Source: CAWJFP01 sp963842155 (GTDB lineage: Bacteria > Pseudomonadota > Alphaproteobacteria > JACZXZ01). Taken from it: a stretch of 37,168 nt of DNA. A program made the position numbers and the translations under genes. Positions 16,236 to 24,853 of the stretch are shown in pieces. The stretch covers positions 1-37,168 of the forward strand of contig CAWJFP010000037.1 of NCBI GenBank assembly GCA_963842155.1, read 5' to 3'. The number at the start of each line of letters is the position of its first letter. Position 1 is the first letter of the stretch. A model generated the notes under the pieces. The model was not told the origin of the DNA. It saw only the letters and a list, made by a program, of their open reading frames with translations, and ran no database searches.

Positions 16236-18444
16236 GCGTCGTCCCCCCAACCTGTTGGAGATCAATGGGCTCAACGTCTTCTATGGCCGCAGCCACGCAC
16301 TTCAGGGCGTGGATTTAAAGCTCGAGCACGGCGTGCTTTCGCTGGTGGGACGCAACGGGATGGGAAAGACGACGCTGTGCAATGCGATCGTCGGCCTGAT
16401 CCCGGTCGCCAGCGGCTCGATCCGTTTCATGGGAGAGGAGCTCGTCGGCCGCACGCCAGCCGAGATCGCGCGGCTGGGCCTCGGCTACGTGCCGCAGGGC
16501 CGACGGCTGTGGCCTTCGCTCACGGTCGACGAGCATTTGCGGCTCGCCGCCGGCAATGGCCGGTCGCAGTGGACCATCGCACGCATCTACGAAACATTCC
16601 CGCGGCTGGCGGAACGGCGCACCAATCGCGGTAACCAGCTCTCCGGCGGCGAGCAGCAGATGCTCGCCATTTCGCGCGCGCTCCTTCTCAATCCGCGCCT
16701 GCTCATCATGGACGAGCCGACCGAGGGACTTGCTCCGATCATCGTCGAGCAAGTCGAAGAGATCGTGCTCGGCCTCGGCGAGCAGGGCGACATCGGAGTT
16801 GTCGTTGTCGAGCAGAACATCGGGGTCGCAACCGCAATCGCCGAGAAAGTCGCGATCATGATCAACGGACGGATCAACCGGATCATGGAAGCAGCGCGTC
16901 TGGAGGCGGACCGCGAACTGCAACAGAGATTGCTTGGCGTCGGCGAGCAGGGCGAGGCGGAACCGCCCGTAGAGCCTGGCGAGGCGCCGACCGCGGAAGG
17001 CGGGCGCCGACCGGCGAAGGCGCGCGGGCCGGTCCGCGTCTACGTTTCAAACCCGACGATGCCGACGCGCTGGTCACAGCCGGTCCCCGCCACTCAGATT
17101 GAAACCGCAGCACGCACGCATACAGTTGCGCCCGAGCCCGCAACGTCGGGCGCTGCGCCCGCTGTCGAGCTGCGGCCGATCCATCGCGGCGGCGCGGCGC
17201 CGGTGATCGTCGCAGGAACGCTCGACACCAAAGGCGCTGAACTGCGCTTCATTCGCGACCAGATCGCCGCCGCCGGGGTGCGCGTAATTCTGGTCGATCT
17301 TTCCACCTCTGGCGAGCCGTCGCCCGCCGACGTGCCGCCGCACCATGTCGCGACATATTTCCGCGGCGGGCCAAACGCGGTCTTCACCGGCGAGCGGGGC
17401 GCCGCGATCACAGCGATGGCGGAGGCGTTCGAGGCGTGGATCCGGCGGCAGGAACCGGTCGGCGGTCTCATTTCGGCGGGCGGATCAGGCGGTAGTTCGC
17501 TGGTCGCGCCGGCGATGCGGGCGCTGCCGATCGGCGTGCCCAAGGTCCTCATCTCGTCGGTCGCCTCGGGCAATGTCGCGCCTTATGTCGGTCCGTCGGA
17601 TATCATGATGCTCTACTCCGTGACCGACGTCGCCGGCCTCAATTCAGTGACGCGCCAGGTTCTCGGCAACGGGGCCGCGGCTATGGTCGGCATGGTGAAG
17701 GCGCGCGCCGCCAGCGTCGAGCGCGATCGGGTGCCTGCGCGGCGCGGCGGCGGTAAGCCGGCGATCGGCCTCACCATGTTCGGGGTGACGACGCCCTGCG
17801 TCGACGCGGTGGTCGACGCGCTCGAAGAGGACTTCGAGTGTCTCGTTTTCCACGCGACGGGCATCGGCGGGCAATCCATGGAGAAGCTCGTCGATTCCGG
17901 CGTCCTCGCGGGAGTGATCGACATTACAACAACCGAGGTCTGCGATCTTCTGTGCGGCGGGGTGTTTCCGGCCACCGAGGATCGGTTCGGAGCGATCGTG
18001 CGCACCAGAGTCCCTTATGTCGGTTCATGCGGGGCGCTCGACATGGTGAACTTCGGGTCCATGGACAGCGTCCCCGAGCGCTATCGCGGCCGCAACCTCC
18101 ACATCCACAATCCCACCGTGACGCTGATGCGCACGACGCCCGAGGAGAACGTGCGGATCGGACGCTGGATCGGAGAGCGGCTCAACTTGATGGACGGCCC
18201 GGTGCGCTTTTTCCTGCCGGAGGGCGGCGTCTCGGCGCTTGACGCGCCGGGTCGGCCGTTTTCGGATCCGATCGCCGACGAAGAGCTGTTCAGATCGCTC
18301 GAAGCAACCGTTCGACAAACCGCCTCGCGCCGCCTCATCCGGCTGCAGGCGCATATCAACGACCCGCGCTTCTCGGCAGAAATCGTCGCCGAATTTCGTC
18401 GGTTGTTCGGTGGCCGGCTCGCCCGCCGGCGGGCAAAGGGGTAG
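16228..18444 (+). CDS. Fusion: LivF-like ABC ATPase plus Tm-1-like ATP-binding (UPF0261) protein
   Basis: The 738-residue product starts at ATG 16228, inside the end of the LivG-like gene. Residues 1-235 are a complete LivF-type ATPase: Walker A GRNGMGKTT, signature QLSGGEQQML, Walker B LLIMDEPTEGL and VVVVEQNIG. Residues about 240-325 are a Pro/Ala/Glu-rich linker. From residue 330 (GTLDTKGAELRFIRDQ) to the end is a full UPF0261 domain with SAGGSGGSSLVAPAMRA, SSVASGNVAPYVG, TMFGVTTPCV and FFLPEGGVSALDAPG. UPF0261 is homologous to the N-terminal half of the plant antiviral protein Tm-1, an ATP-binding fold of unknown bacterial role. Fusion to a transporter ATPase suggests a coupled job in the same pathway. 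No frame break is seen across the junction. Confidence 0.9.
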   Translation: MPERRPPNLLEINGLNVFYGRSHALQGVDLKLEHGVLSLVGRNGMGKTTLCNAIVGLIPVASGSIRFMGEELVGRTPAEIARLGLGYVPQGRRLWPSLTVDEHLRLAAGNGRSQWTIARIYETFPRLAERRTNRGNQLSGGEQQMLAISRALLLNPRLLIMDEPTEGLAPIIVEQVEEIVLGLGEQGDIGVVVVEQNIGVATAIAEKVAIMINGRINRIMEAARLEADRELQQRLLGVGEQGEAEPPVEPGEAPTAEGGRRPAKARGPVRVYVSNPTMPTRWSQPVPATQIETAARTHTVAPEPATSGAAPAVELRPIHRGGAAPVIVAGTLDTKGAELRFIRDQIAAAGVRVILVDLSTSGEPSPADVPPHHVATYFRGGPNAVFTGERGAAITAMAEAFEAWIRRQEPVGGLISAGGSGGSSLVAPAMRALPIGVPKVLISSVASGNVAPYVGPSDIMMLYSVTDVAGLNSVTRQVLGNGAAAMVGMVKARAASVERDRVPARRGGGKPAIGLTMFGVTTPCVDAVVDALEEDFECLVFHATGIGGQSMEKLVDSGVLAGVIDITTTEVCDLLCGGVFPATEDRFGAIVRTRVPYVGSCGALDMVNFGSMDSVPERYRGRNLHIHNPTVTLMRTTPEENVRIGRWIGERLNLMDGPVRFFLPEGGVSALDAPGRPFSDPIADEELFRSLEATVRQTASRRLIRLQAHINDPRFSAEIVAEFRRLFGGRLARRRAKG

Positions 18445-18448
18445 CCGC

Positions 18449-19283
18449 ATGCCGCGCATCCCGCGCTCCGACATTCTCGCGCGGCTCCACGCGATGAAAG
18501 CGCGGGGCGAACCGATCATCGGCGCGGGCGCCGGGACGGGCCTCTCGGCGAAGGGCGAGGAGGAGGGCGGCGCCGATCTTATTGTCATCTACAATTCGGG
18601 GCGGTACCGCATGGCCGGCCGGGGGTCGCTCGCCGGCATGATGCCATATGGCGACGCCAACGGCGTCGTGCTCGAAATGGCCCGCGAGGTGCTGCCCGTC
18701 GTCACCCGCACGCCGATCCTCGCCGGGGTGTGCGGCACCGACCCCTTCCGCCAAATGGATCACTTTTTGGATGAAGTCGCACAGCTGGGCTTCAGCGGTG
18801 TGCAGAATTTCCCGACCGTCGGGCTCATCGACGGCCGCTTTCGGGCGGGGCTCGAGGAGACGGGCATGGGCTATGCCCGCGAAGTCGAGATGATCGCCAA
18901 GGCGCGCGCACGCGACCTTCTGACCACGCCCTACGTGTTCGACCCCCCAGAAGCCGCCGCGATGGCGCGCGCGGGCGCCGACGTCCTGGTCTGCCACTTC
19001 GGCCTGACCGTCGGCGGCTCGATCGGGGCCGCGACGTCGACCCGGCTGGAGAATTGTCCGACGTTGACCGACGCGATGGCCGAGGCGGCGCTCGCGGTGA
19101 ACCGCGACGTTTTTATCCTCGTTCACGGCGGGCCGCATCGCCGAGCCGGCCGACGCCGAGTATGTCCTGGCGCGGGCTCGCCACTGCCACGGCTTCTATG
19201 GCGCTTCGTCGATGGAGCGTCTGCCGGTCGAGCGCGCGCTATGTGCCCAGGTTGCAAAATTCAAAGCGATCAAGAAAGCTTAG
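18449..19283 (+). CDS. Phosphoenolpyruvate hydrolase family TIM-barrel protein, frameshifted near the 3' end
   Basis: The ATG at 18449 follows the Tm-1-like stop by 4 bases. The first 225 residues match the PEP-hydrolase family: GAGAGTGLSAKGEEEGGADL, VIYNSGRYRMAGRGSLAG, ILAGVCGTDPF, GVQNFPTVGLIDG and VCHFGLTVGGSIG. After ILVHGGP an extra base near 19131-19136 shifts the frame. The other frame continues IAEPADAEYVLARARHCHGF and ends at TAG 19281-19283, giving a normal length of about 277 residues. This barrel is the C-terminal half of plant Tm-1 and of many fungal homologues, so the two halves are adjacent but separate here. The biochemical activity in bacteria is not established. Confidence 0.85.
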
Positions 19284-19339
19284 TGGAGTGAAGAACAGGC
19301 CCGCGTCGGACCAACGGTCGGCGGGCGGGAGGAAGTAAG

Positions 19340-22300
19340 ATGTCCGTCGCCATTCTCGGTAGCCTGATCATCTGGCTGATCGTCGCGGTCATCGTCATCG
19401 CGATCGTCGTCTATTTCGTCAACTGGCTCTACCACCGTTCCTCGAAGGAAGTCTCCTTCGTGCGCACCGGCCTGTTCGGCGAAAAGGTGGTGATCAACAG
19501 CGGGGCCTTCGTTCTGCCGTTCATTCACGAGGTCACCCCGGTCAACATGAACGTCCTGCGCATGCAGGTCGTCCGCAACCGCGATGACGCGCTCATCACC
19601 AAGGACCGGATGCGCGTCGACATCGAGTCGGAGTTTTACGTCCGGGTGCCGCCGACGCGGGAGGCGGTGACGATCGCCGCCGCAACGCTCGGCCGGCGCA
19701 CGACCAACGTCGCCGAGCTCGACACGCTGTTATCCGGCAAGTTCATCTCCGCCCTGCGCTCGGTCGCCTCCGAGATGACGATGGTGGAGATGCACGAGCG
19801 GCGCGGCGAATACGTCGCCCGGGTCAAGGAATCGGCGCTGGAAAGCCTCAAGCAGAACGGCCTCGAACTCGAATCGGTGGCGATCACTGATCTCGACCAG
19901 ACCGACCTTGAATTTTTCAATCCGTCGAACCGCTTCGACGCCGAAGGTCTGACCAAGCTGATCGAGGACATCGAAGCGCGGCGCAAGCTGCGCAACGACA
20001 TCGAACAGGAATCGATGATCCTCATTCGCAGCCGCAATCTCGAAGCCGAGAAACAGGCGCTGGACATTGATCGCGAAAGCGAGACCGCACGCCTCAATCA
20101 GGAACGTGACATCGAGGTGAGACGCGCGGTTCAGCGCGCCGAACTCGCCCGCGAGCGCTCCTTGCGCGACACCGAGGCGGAGCAGGCCCAAATCTCCGGC
20201 CGCGAGGAGGTCGAGAAGACACGCATCGCCCATGAGCGCACCCTCGCCGAGGCGCGCATCACTTCCGAGCGCGAAATTCGCGAGCGCGAGATCGAGCGTG
20301 GTCGCCAGATCGACGAGGCGGAGATCGCTGCGCGCGAACGCGTCGAGCGCGCGCGCATCGCCCAGGAACGGGTCGTCACCGAGGCGCGGATCGCCCGCGA
20401 GGAAGACGACCAGCGACGTGAAATCGAACGCACGCGCAACGTCGAGCAGGCCGAAATTGTCGCGCGCGAGGAGACCGAGAAAGCGCGCATCGCGCAGGAG
20501 GTCGCAGTGACCGCGGCGCGCATCGCCCAGGAGCGAGGAGAATAGGCGCCTCGAGATCGAGCGCGCGCGCAACTTGGAGCAGGCCGAGATCGCGGCTCGC
20601 GAGACCACCGAGCGCGCGCGTATCGCGCAGGAGCGCGTGGTCACTGACGAACGCATCGCGCTCGAAGAAGAAATCCGGCGCCGCGAGATCTCGCGCAACC
20701 GCGCGATCGACGAGGAAGAGATCGCCGCTGCGAAGGCCACAGAAGCCGCCCGCATCGCTCGCGAAAAGGCGCTCGCCGCCGAGCGCATCGCCTCCGAGCT
20801 CGCCACCCGGACGCTCGAAATCGAGCGGACGCGGTCGCTGGAGGAAACCGATATCGCGGCGCGAGAAGTCACGGCCGCGGCGCGCATCCAGCAGGAGGAG
20901 CGCATCCGAGCGCTCGACATCGCCCGCAACCGCTCGATCGAGGAGGCCGAGATCGCGGCGCGCGAGGCGGTCGAGGCGTCGCGTATCGCCCAGGAGAAGA
21001 AGATCGCCGTCGAGCGGATCGCCGCCGAGGAGCTGACGAGGAGCCGCGAGATCGGGCGAATCAAGACCATCGAGGCCGCCGAAATCGCCGCCCGCGAGTC
21101 GACCGAGACCGCGCGCATCGCCCTCGACAAGAAGATCGCCGCGGACCGTATCGGCGCCGACCAGGAGACCCGCGGGCTGGAGATCGCCCGCAACGAAGCG
21201 ATCGAGTCCGCCGAGATCGCCTCGCGCCAGGTCGTCGAATCGGTCCGCATTCTGGAGGACCGCAAGATCGCCGCGGAGAAAATATCGCGCGATGAAGAGG
21301 TGCGCTCGCTGGAGATTGCCCGCAATCGCGCGGTCGATACGGCCGAGATCGCGGCGCGCGAGGCGGTCGAGGCGACGCGTATCGCCCAGGAGAAGAGGAT
21401 CGCCGCGGAGCGCATCGCGGCCGAACAGGAGACCAAATCGCGCGACATTGCGCGCGAGCAGGCGATCGAAGACGCCGAGATCAGGCGGCGCGAGGCCGTC
21501 GAGGCCGCGCGCATCGCGGTCGAACTTGCGCTGGAGCAGGAGAGGATCGAGTCGTCGAAGACGCGCGATGTACTCGACGTCGAGCGCCGGAAAGTCTTGG
21601 AGATCGCCGAGCAGGATCGCTCGATCGAAGTCGCAGCCAAGCTTGCCGAGCGTGCTGACGCCGATCGTCGGGTGAAGGAAGCCGATATCGTCGCGGCGCA
21701 GCACGTGGGGCGCACAGACGTTGTGCGCGAGCAGACCCTCGATCTGGCCCGGCTCGAACGCCGAAGGGCGGTGGAGCAATTCGAGGTCGCCCGCTCACAG
21801 TCACTGCAGGAAGCCGAGATCGCGGCCCGCGAGGAGGTCGAGCGTGCGCGCATCGCCTCGGAACGTGGCATCGACGAGGCGCGCATCCTGCGCGACCGGG
21901 AACTGCGTCAGCTCGAAATCGGCCGCGAAACGGCGGTCGAGACCGCCCGCATGGAGAGCACCATCGAAATCCACCGCAAGTCGCGCGAACAGTCGGCGGC
22001 ACAGGCCGACGCCGAGACGGCCCGCGCCCAAGCGGTCGAGGCCGAGGAGCGGGTCAAGACGGTACGCGAGAGCGAGGCGGCGCGCCGCCGGCGCGCGGTC
22101 GAAGTGCTCATCGCCGAGAAGGAGGCCGACGAAGTGCGGATCGCGGCGGCTGCCGAACAGGTGCGCTCCGCGGTCGAGGCCGACGCGCAGCGGCTCCTCA
22201 ACGAAGCCGAGAACGTTCTCACCGACGCGGCCCGCGCGTCGCTGTTCCGCCGCAGGCTGCTCGAGCGTATCGAAGGCATCGTCCGCGAGAGCGTCAAGCC

Positions 22301-22595
22301 GATGGAGAAGATCGAGGGCATCCGCATCCTGCAGGTCGACGGCCTCAACGGCGGGCGCGGCGGCTCGGGTGGGCGCAGCGCCACCGATGAGGTCATCGAT
22401 TCGGCGCTGCGTTACCGCGTGCAGGCGCCGATGATCGACCAGATCCTCGCCGAGATCGGCATCGAGGGCGGCAGCCTCTCGCGAATGCCGGGCCTCATTC
22501 GCGAGGCGCGCGATATGCAGGGCATCCGCAAGGAGGCGGCGCCGAAGAAGCCGCCCGAAGAGGGCGGAGGCGGATCATCGTCGGGGCAGACCTGA
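19340..22595 (+). CDS. Giant flotillin/SPFH protein with 44-residue coiled-coil repeats, one frameshift
   Basis: The start is ATG 19340 after GGGAGGAAGTAAG. Residues 6-30 are one membrane helix, followed by an SPFH domain (about 35-240) with SSKEVSFVRTGLFGEKVVIN and VESEFYV-like strands. A long helical region then runs to about residue 950, mainly repeats of 44 residues, each four 11-residue units opening with EIA, RIA, RIA and EIE/EIA. The C-terminal flotillin-like domain (about 960-1060) ends in a Pro/Gly tail. An extra base near 20535 brings a stop at 20545; the repeat register fails by exactly one base there, so about 1,084 residues are expected when corrected. Flotillins scaffold membrane microdomains; this one is very long and sits between transporter and oxidoreductase genes. 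Confidence 0.85.
20189..21608 (+). repeat. Eleven tandem 132-bp (44-codon) repeats inside the flotillin gene
   Basis: Units begin at 20189, 20321, 20453, 20586, 20718, 20850, 20949, 21081, 21213, 21345 and 21477. All are 132 bp except the third (133 bp because of the frameshift base) and the sixth (99 bp, one 11-residue block lost). A further unit of the same form lies at 21816-21947 after 69 less regular residues. The DNA copies have diverged, while the pattern of [ED]I or RI every 11 residues is kept, so the protein rather than the DNA is under selection. Confidence 0.85.
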
Positions 22596-22625
22596 CGGCG
22601 GTCCGAGGAACAAGGAAGGAGCGAA

Positions 22626-23063
22626 ATGCCCCGCGTCTATGTCTCGAGCGTCATCAACGGTCGCTCCGACCGCGTCTGGGCGCGGGTGCGCGATTTCAAT
22701 GGCTTGCCCTCCTGGCATCCGGGGATCGCGGAGAGTCGGATCGAGAACGGCGAACCGGCGGACAAGGTCGGCTGCGTGCGCGACTTCCGCCTGCGCAACG
22801 GCGACCGAATCCGGGAAAAGCTTCTCGGTCTGTCGGACTTCGATCTGTTCTGCACCTATTCGATCCTCGAATCCCCCATGGGCGTCGAGAATTACGTGGC
22901 GACGCTCCGTCTCACCCCGATCACCGACGGAGAGCGGACCTTCGTCGAGTGGACGGCGGAATTCGACTGCCCGCCGGAGCGCGAGGCCGAGCTCGTCTCG
23001 ACGATCGGAGGCGGCGTTTTCCAGGGCGGTTTCGACGCCCTGAAACGCCAGTTCGCAGGATGA
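22626..23063 (+). CDS. SRPBCC family protein (CoxG-like), copy 1
   Basis: The 145-residue product begins VYVSSVINGRSDRVWARVRD and shows the single START/Bet v 1-like fold pattern with FNGLPSWHPGIAESRIENG, KVGCVRDFRLRNGDRIREKL and FVEWTAEFDC. It belongs with polyketide-cyclase/CoxG-type SRPBCC proteins, which form hydrophobic ligand pockets. In CO dehydrogenase clusters CoxG helps place the enzyme at the membrane, but this protein lacks the C-terminal tail some CoxG proteins have. It lies 30 bases after the flotillin gene and just before a close paralogue. A bound ligand or quinone-related role is inference. Confidence 0.85.
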   Translation: MPRVYVSSVINGRSDRVWARVRDFNGLPSWHPGIAESRIENGEPADKVGCVRDFRLRNGDRIREKLLGLSDFDLFCTYSILESPMGVENYVATLRLTPITDGERTFVEWTAEFDCPPEREAELVSTIGGGVFQGGFDALKRQFAG

Positions 23064-23084
23064 GCCCATGACTAGGATGAGGTC

Positions 23085-23546
23085 ATGATCCGGATTGTCC
23101 GCTCGACGATCATCGACGCGCCGACTGACCGCGTCTGGGCGTTCCTGCGCGATTTCAACGGGCACGAACGCTGGCATCCGGCCGTCGCCAAGAGCGCGAT
23201 CGAGCGCGGCCAGAGCGCCGACAAACTGGGTTGTGTGCGGCGCTTCTTCCTGCGCGACGGCTCGGAGCTCCGCGAGCGTCTGCTGACACTCTCCGACCTC
23301 GAGCAGAGCTTTACCTATTGCCTGCTCGAGACGCCGATTCCGCTATTCAATTATACTGCCCATGTCCGCCTCGCGCCGGTCACCGATGGCGACCGGACGT
23401 TCTGGGAGTGGCGGTGTTCGTTCTCGACGAGGAAAGGCGAGGAGGCTGAAATGACGCGCCTCGTCGGCGAGGACATCTATGACGCGGGATTCGCCGCCGT
23501 TCGTGCTCATCTCGCCGCATCCTCGGGATTGGAGGGCCGCGCGTGA
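23085..23546 (+). CDS. SRPBCC family protein (CoxG-like), copy 2
   Basis: The 153-residue paralogue of the preceding gene shares its layout: TIIDAPTDRVWAFLRDFNGH, then ERWHPAVAKSAIERGQSADK, LGCVRRFFLRDGSELRERLL and the closing FWEWRCSF strand. The two probably arose by tandem duplication, but identity is moderate, so it is old. The stop overlaps the GTG start of the FAD-subunit gene (GTGA), implying translational coupling to the Mo-hydroxylase genes. Ribosome-binding site AGGATGAGG lies before ATG 23085. Confidence 0.85.
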   Translation: MIRIVRSTIIDAPTDRVWAFLRDFNGHERWHPAVAKSAIERGQSADKLGCVRRFFLRDGSELRERLLTLSDLEQSFTYCLLETPIPLFNYTAHVRLAPVTDGDRTFWEWRCSFSTRKGEEAEMTRLVGEDIYDAGFAAVRAHLAASSGLEGRA

Positions 23547-24355
23547 GCATCACGGTAAAGACCTTCGCCCGATTAGCCGACGCGGCCGCGGCGCTCGCGA
23601 GCGAACGCGGGGCGCGCTTTCTCGGCGGCGGAACGCTGCTCATGCGCGCGGTCAATGAGGCCGACCCGGCGATCGAGACGATCGTGCGCTCGAGCGATCC
23701 CACCCTCCTCAACATCGCAGTCTCGTCGGGCCGCGTGGAGCTCGGCGGCGGCGCGACCATGGCCGCGATCCTCGCCGAGCGCGAACTCGCGTTTCTGCAT
23801 CCGGTGGCGCGCGTGGTCGGCAGCCCGGCGGTGCGCGAGGCGGCGACCGTCGGCGGCAATCTGTTTGCGACAAAAGGCGACTTCGCGACGGCGCTGCTCG
23901 CGCTCGACGCGACCGTGATGCTCGCTGGCGGCGTCGGTCAACGCGAGCTGCCGCTCGAAGAGTTTCTCGGTCGTCGCGAGCGGGGGGCCGCGCTCGTATC
24001 GAGCGTCGCGTTCAAGCGGCCGGCGGCCGACGCGTTCCGGTTTGCCAAGGTCACCCGCGTCCACCCCAAAGGCATGTCGGTCCTCTCGATCGCTGCCCAA
24101 TTGCCCCTTGTCAGCGGCCGGATAACCGGCGCGAGGATTGCCTATGGCGGGATGGATCGTACGCCAGTGAGGGCCAAGGCGGCTGAACGGGCACTCGAGA
24201 GCCGCGGGCTCGACGCGGCCGGCATCGCTCCGGCTCTCGCCGTAGCCGCCGACGGCACCTCACCCGCCGACGACGCGATCGCCAGCGCCTGGTGGCGGCG
24301 GGAAATCCTCCTTGTCCATCTGCGCCGGCTGCTGCTCGGCGTCGGCCAAGCGTGA
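23543..24355 (+). CDS. FAD-binding medium subunit of a molybdenum hydroxylase (CoxM-like)
   Basis: The start is a GTG at 23543 overlapping the previous stop. The 270-residue protein has the FAD-binding motif FLGGGTLLMRAVNEADP (the GGGT loop near residue 30) and the second FAD motif AATVGGNLFATKGDFATALL near residue 110. The C-terminal CO_deh_flav_C domain follows, with AYGGMDRTPVRAKAAERAL. Such subunits take electrons from the iron-sulfur subunit to FAD and then to an acceptor. The length is slightly short of the usual 280-290. It is coupled to the 2Fe-2S and Mo subunits downstream in the order M-S-L. Confidence 0.92.
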   Translation: MSITVKTFARLADAAAALASERGARFLGGGTLLMRAVNEADPAIETIVRSSDPTLLNIAVSSGRVELGGGATMAAILAERELAFLHPVARVVGSPAVREAATVGGNLFATKGDFATALLALDATVMLAGGVGQRELPLEEFLGRRERGAALVSSVAFKRPAADAFRFAKVTRVHPKGMSVLSIAAQLPLVSGRITGARIAYGGMDRTPVRAKAAERALESRGLDAAGIAPALAVAADGTSPADDAIASAWWRREILLVHLRRLLLGVGQA

Positions 24356-24362
24356 GGCGCCG

Positions 24363-24842
24363 ATGAAGACGCCGATTCAATTTCGTCTCAATGATGAGGA
24401 TGTCGCCGCCTTCGCCGAGAGCGGCGCCAACCTGCTCGACGTGCTGCGCGAATCGGTCGGCGACCTGTCGGTGAAGGGCGGCTGCTGGCAGGGCACCTGC
24501 GGCGCGTGCACGGTGCTTGTCGACGGCGCGCCGCGCCTTGCCTGCGTAACACTGGCGGAAAGCTGCGCCGAGCGGTCGGTCGAGACCGTCGCGGGGCTGC
24601 GGCGCGGCCCCGACCTCCACCCCCTGCAAAGTGCCTTCATGGAGCGCTTCGCGGCCCAGTGCGGCTATTGCACGCCGGGCATGCTGATGGCAGCCAAGGC
24701 GCTCCTCGACCGCAATCCCAATCCCTCCCGGGAGGATGTCGTCGACGCCATTTCCGGCAATATCTGCCGCTGTACTGGCTATGAACCCATCATCCAGGCG
24801 GTCCTCGAAGCCGCCCGCGGCGACAGCCGTCGCCGCGCCTGA
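24363..24842 (+). CDS. 2Fe-2S small subunit of a molybdenum hydroxylase (CoxS-like)
   Basis: The 159-residue protein carries all eight cluster cysteines. The plant-ferredoxin-type [2Fe-2S] cluster uses Cys41, Cys46, Cys49 and Cys61 (GGCWQGTCGACTVLVDG, LAC). The helical [2Fe-2S] cluster near the molybdopterin uses Cys100, Cys103, Cys135 and Cys137 (CGYCTPGM and ICRCTGY). It passes electrons from the Mo centre to FAD. It starts 7 bases after the FAD subunit and ends 11 bases before the large subunit. No abnormality is visible. Confidence 0.95.
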   Translation: MKTPIQFRLNDEDVAAFAESGANLLDVLRESVGDLSVKGGCWQGTCGACTVLVDGAPRLACVTLAESCAERSVETVAGLRRGPDLHPLQSAFMERFAAQCGYCTPGMLMAAKALLDRNPNPSREDVVDAISGNICRCTGYEPIIQAVLEAARGDSRRRA

Positions 24843-24853
24843 AGGACACCGCC

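Noticed and set aside
19730..21886. A very long open frame (over 700 codons) on the minus strand across the flotillin gene
   Set aside because: Its Ser/Arg/Ala-rich sequence is the antisense image of the EIA/RIA repeats and it lacks a ribosome-binding site or family resemblance. The plus strand carries the conserved SPFH protein.
20189..21947. 132-bp tandem repeats considered as a CRISPR or DNA satellite
   Set aside because: There is no repeat-spacer pattern and the copies have diverged at DNA level while the protein pattern is kept; they are coding repeats.
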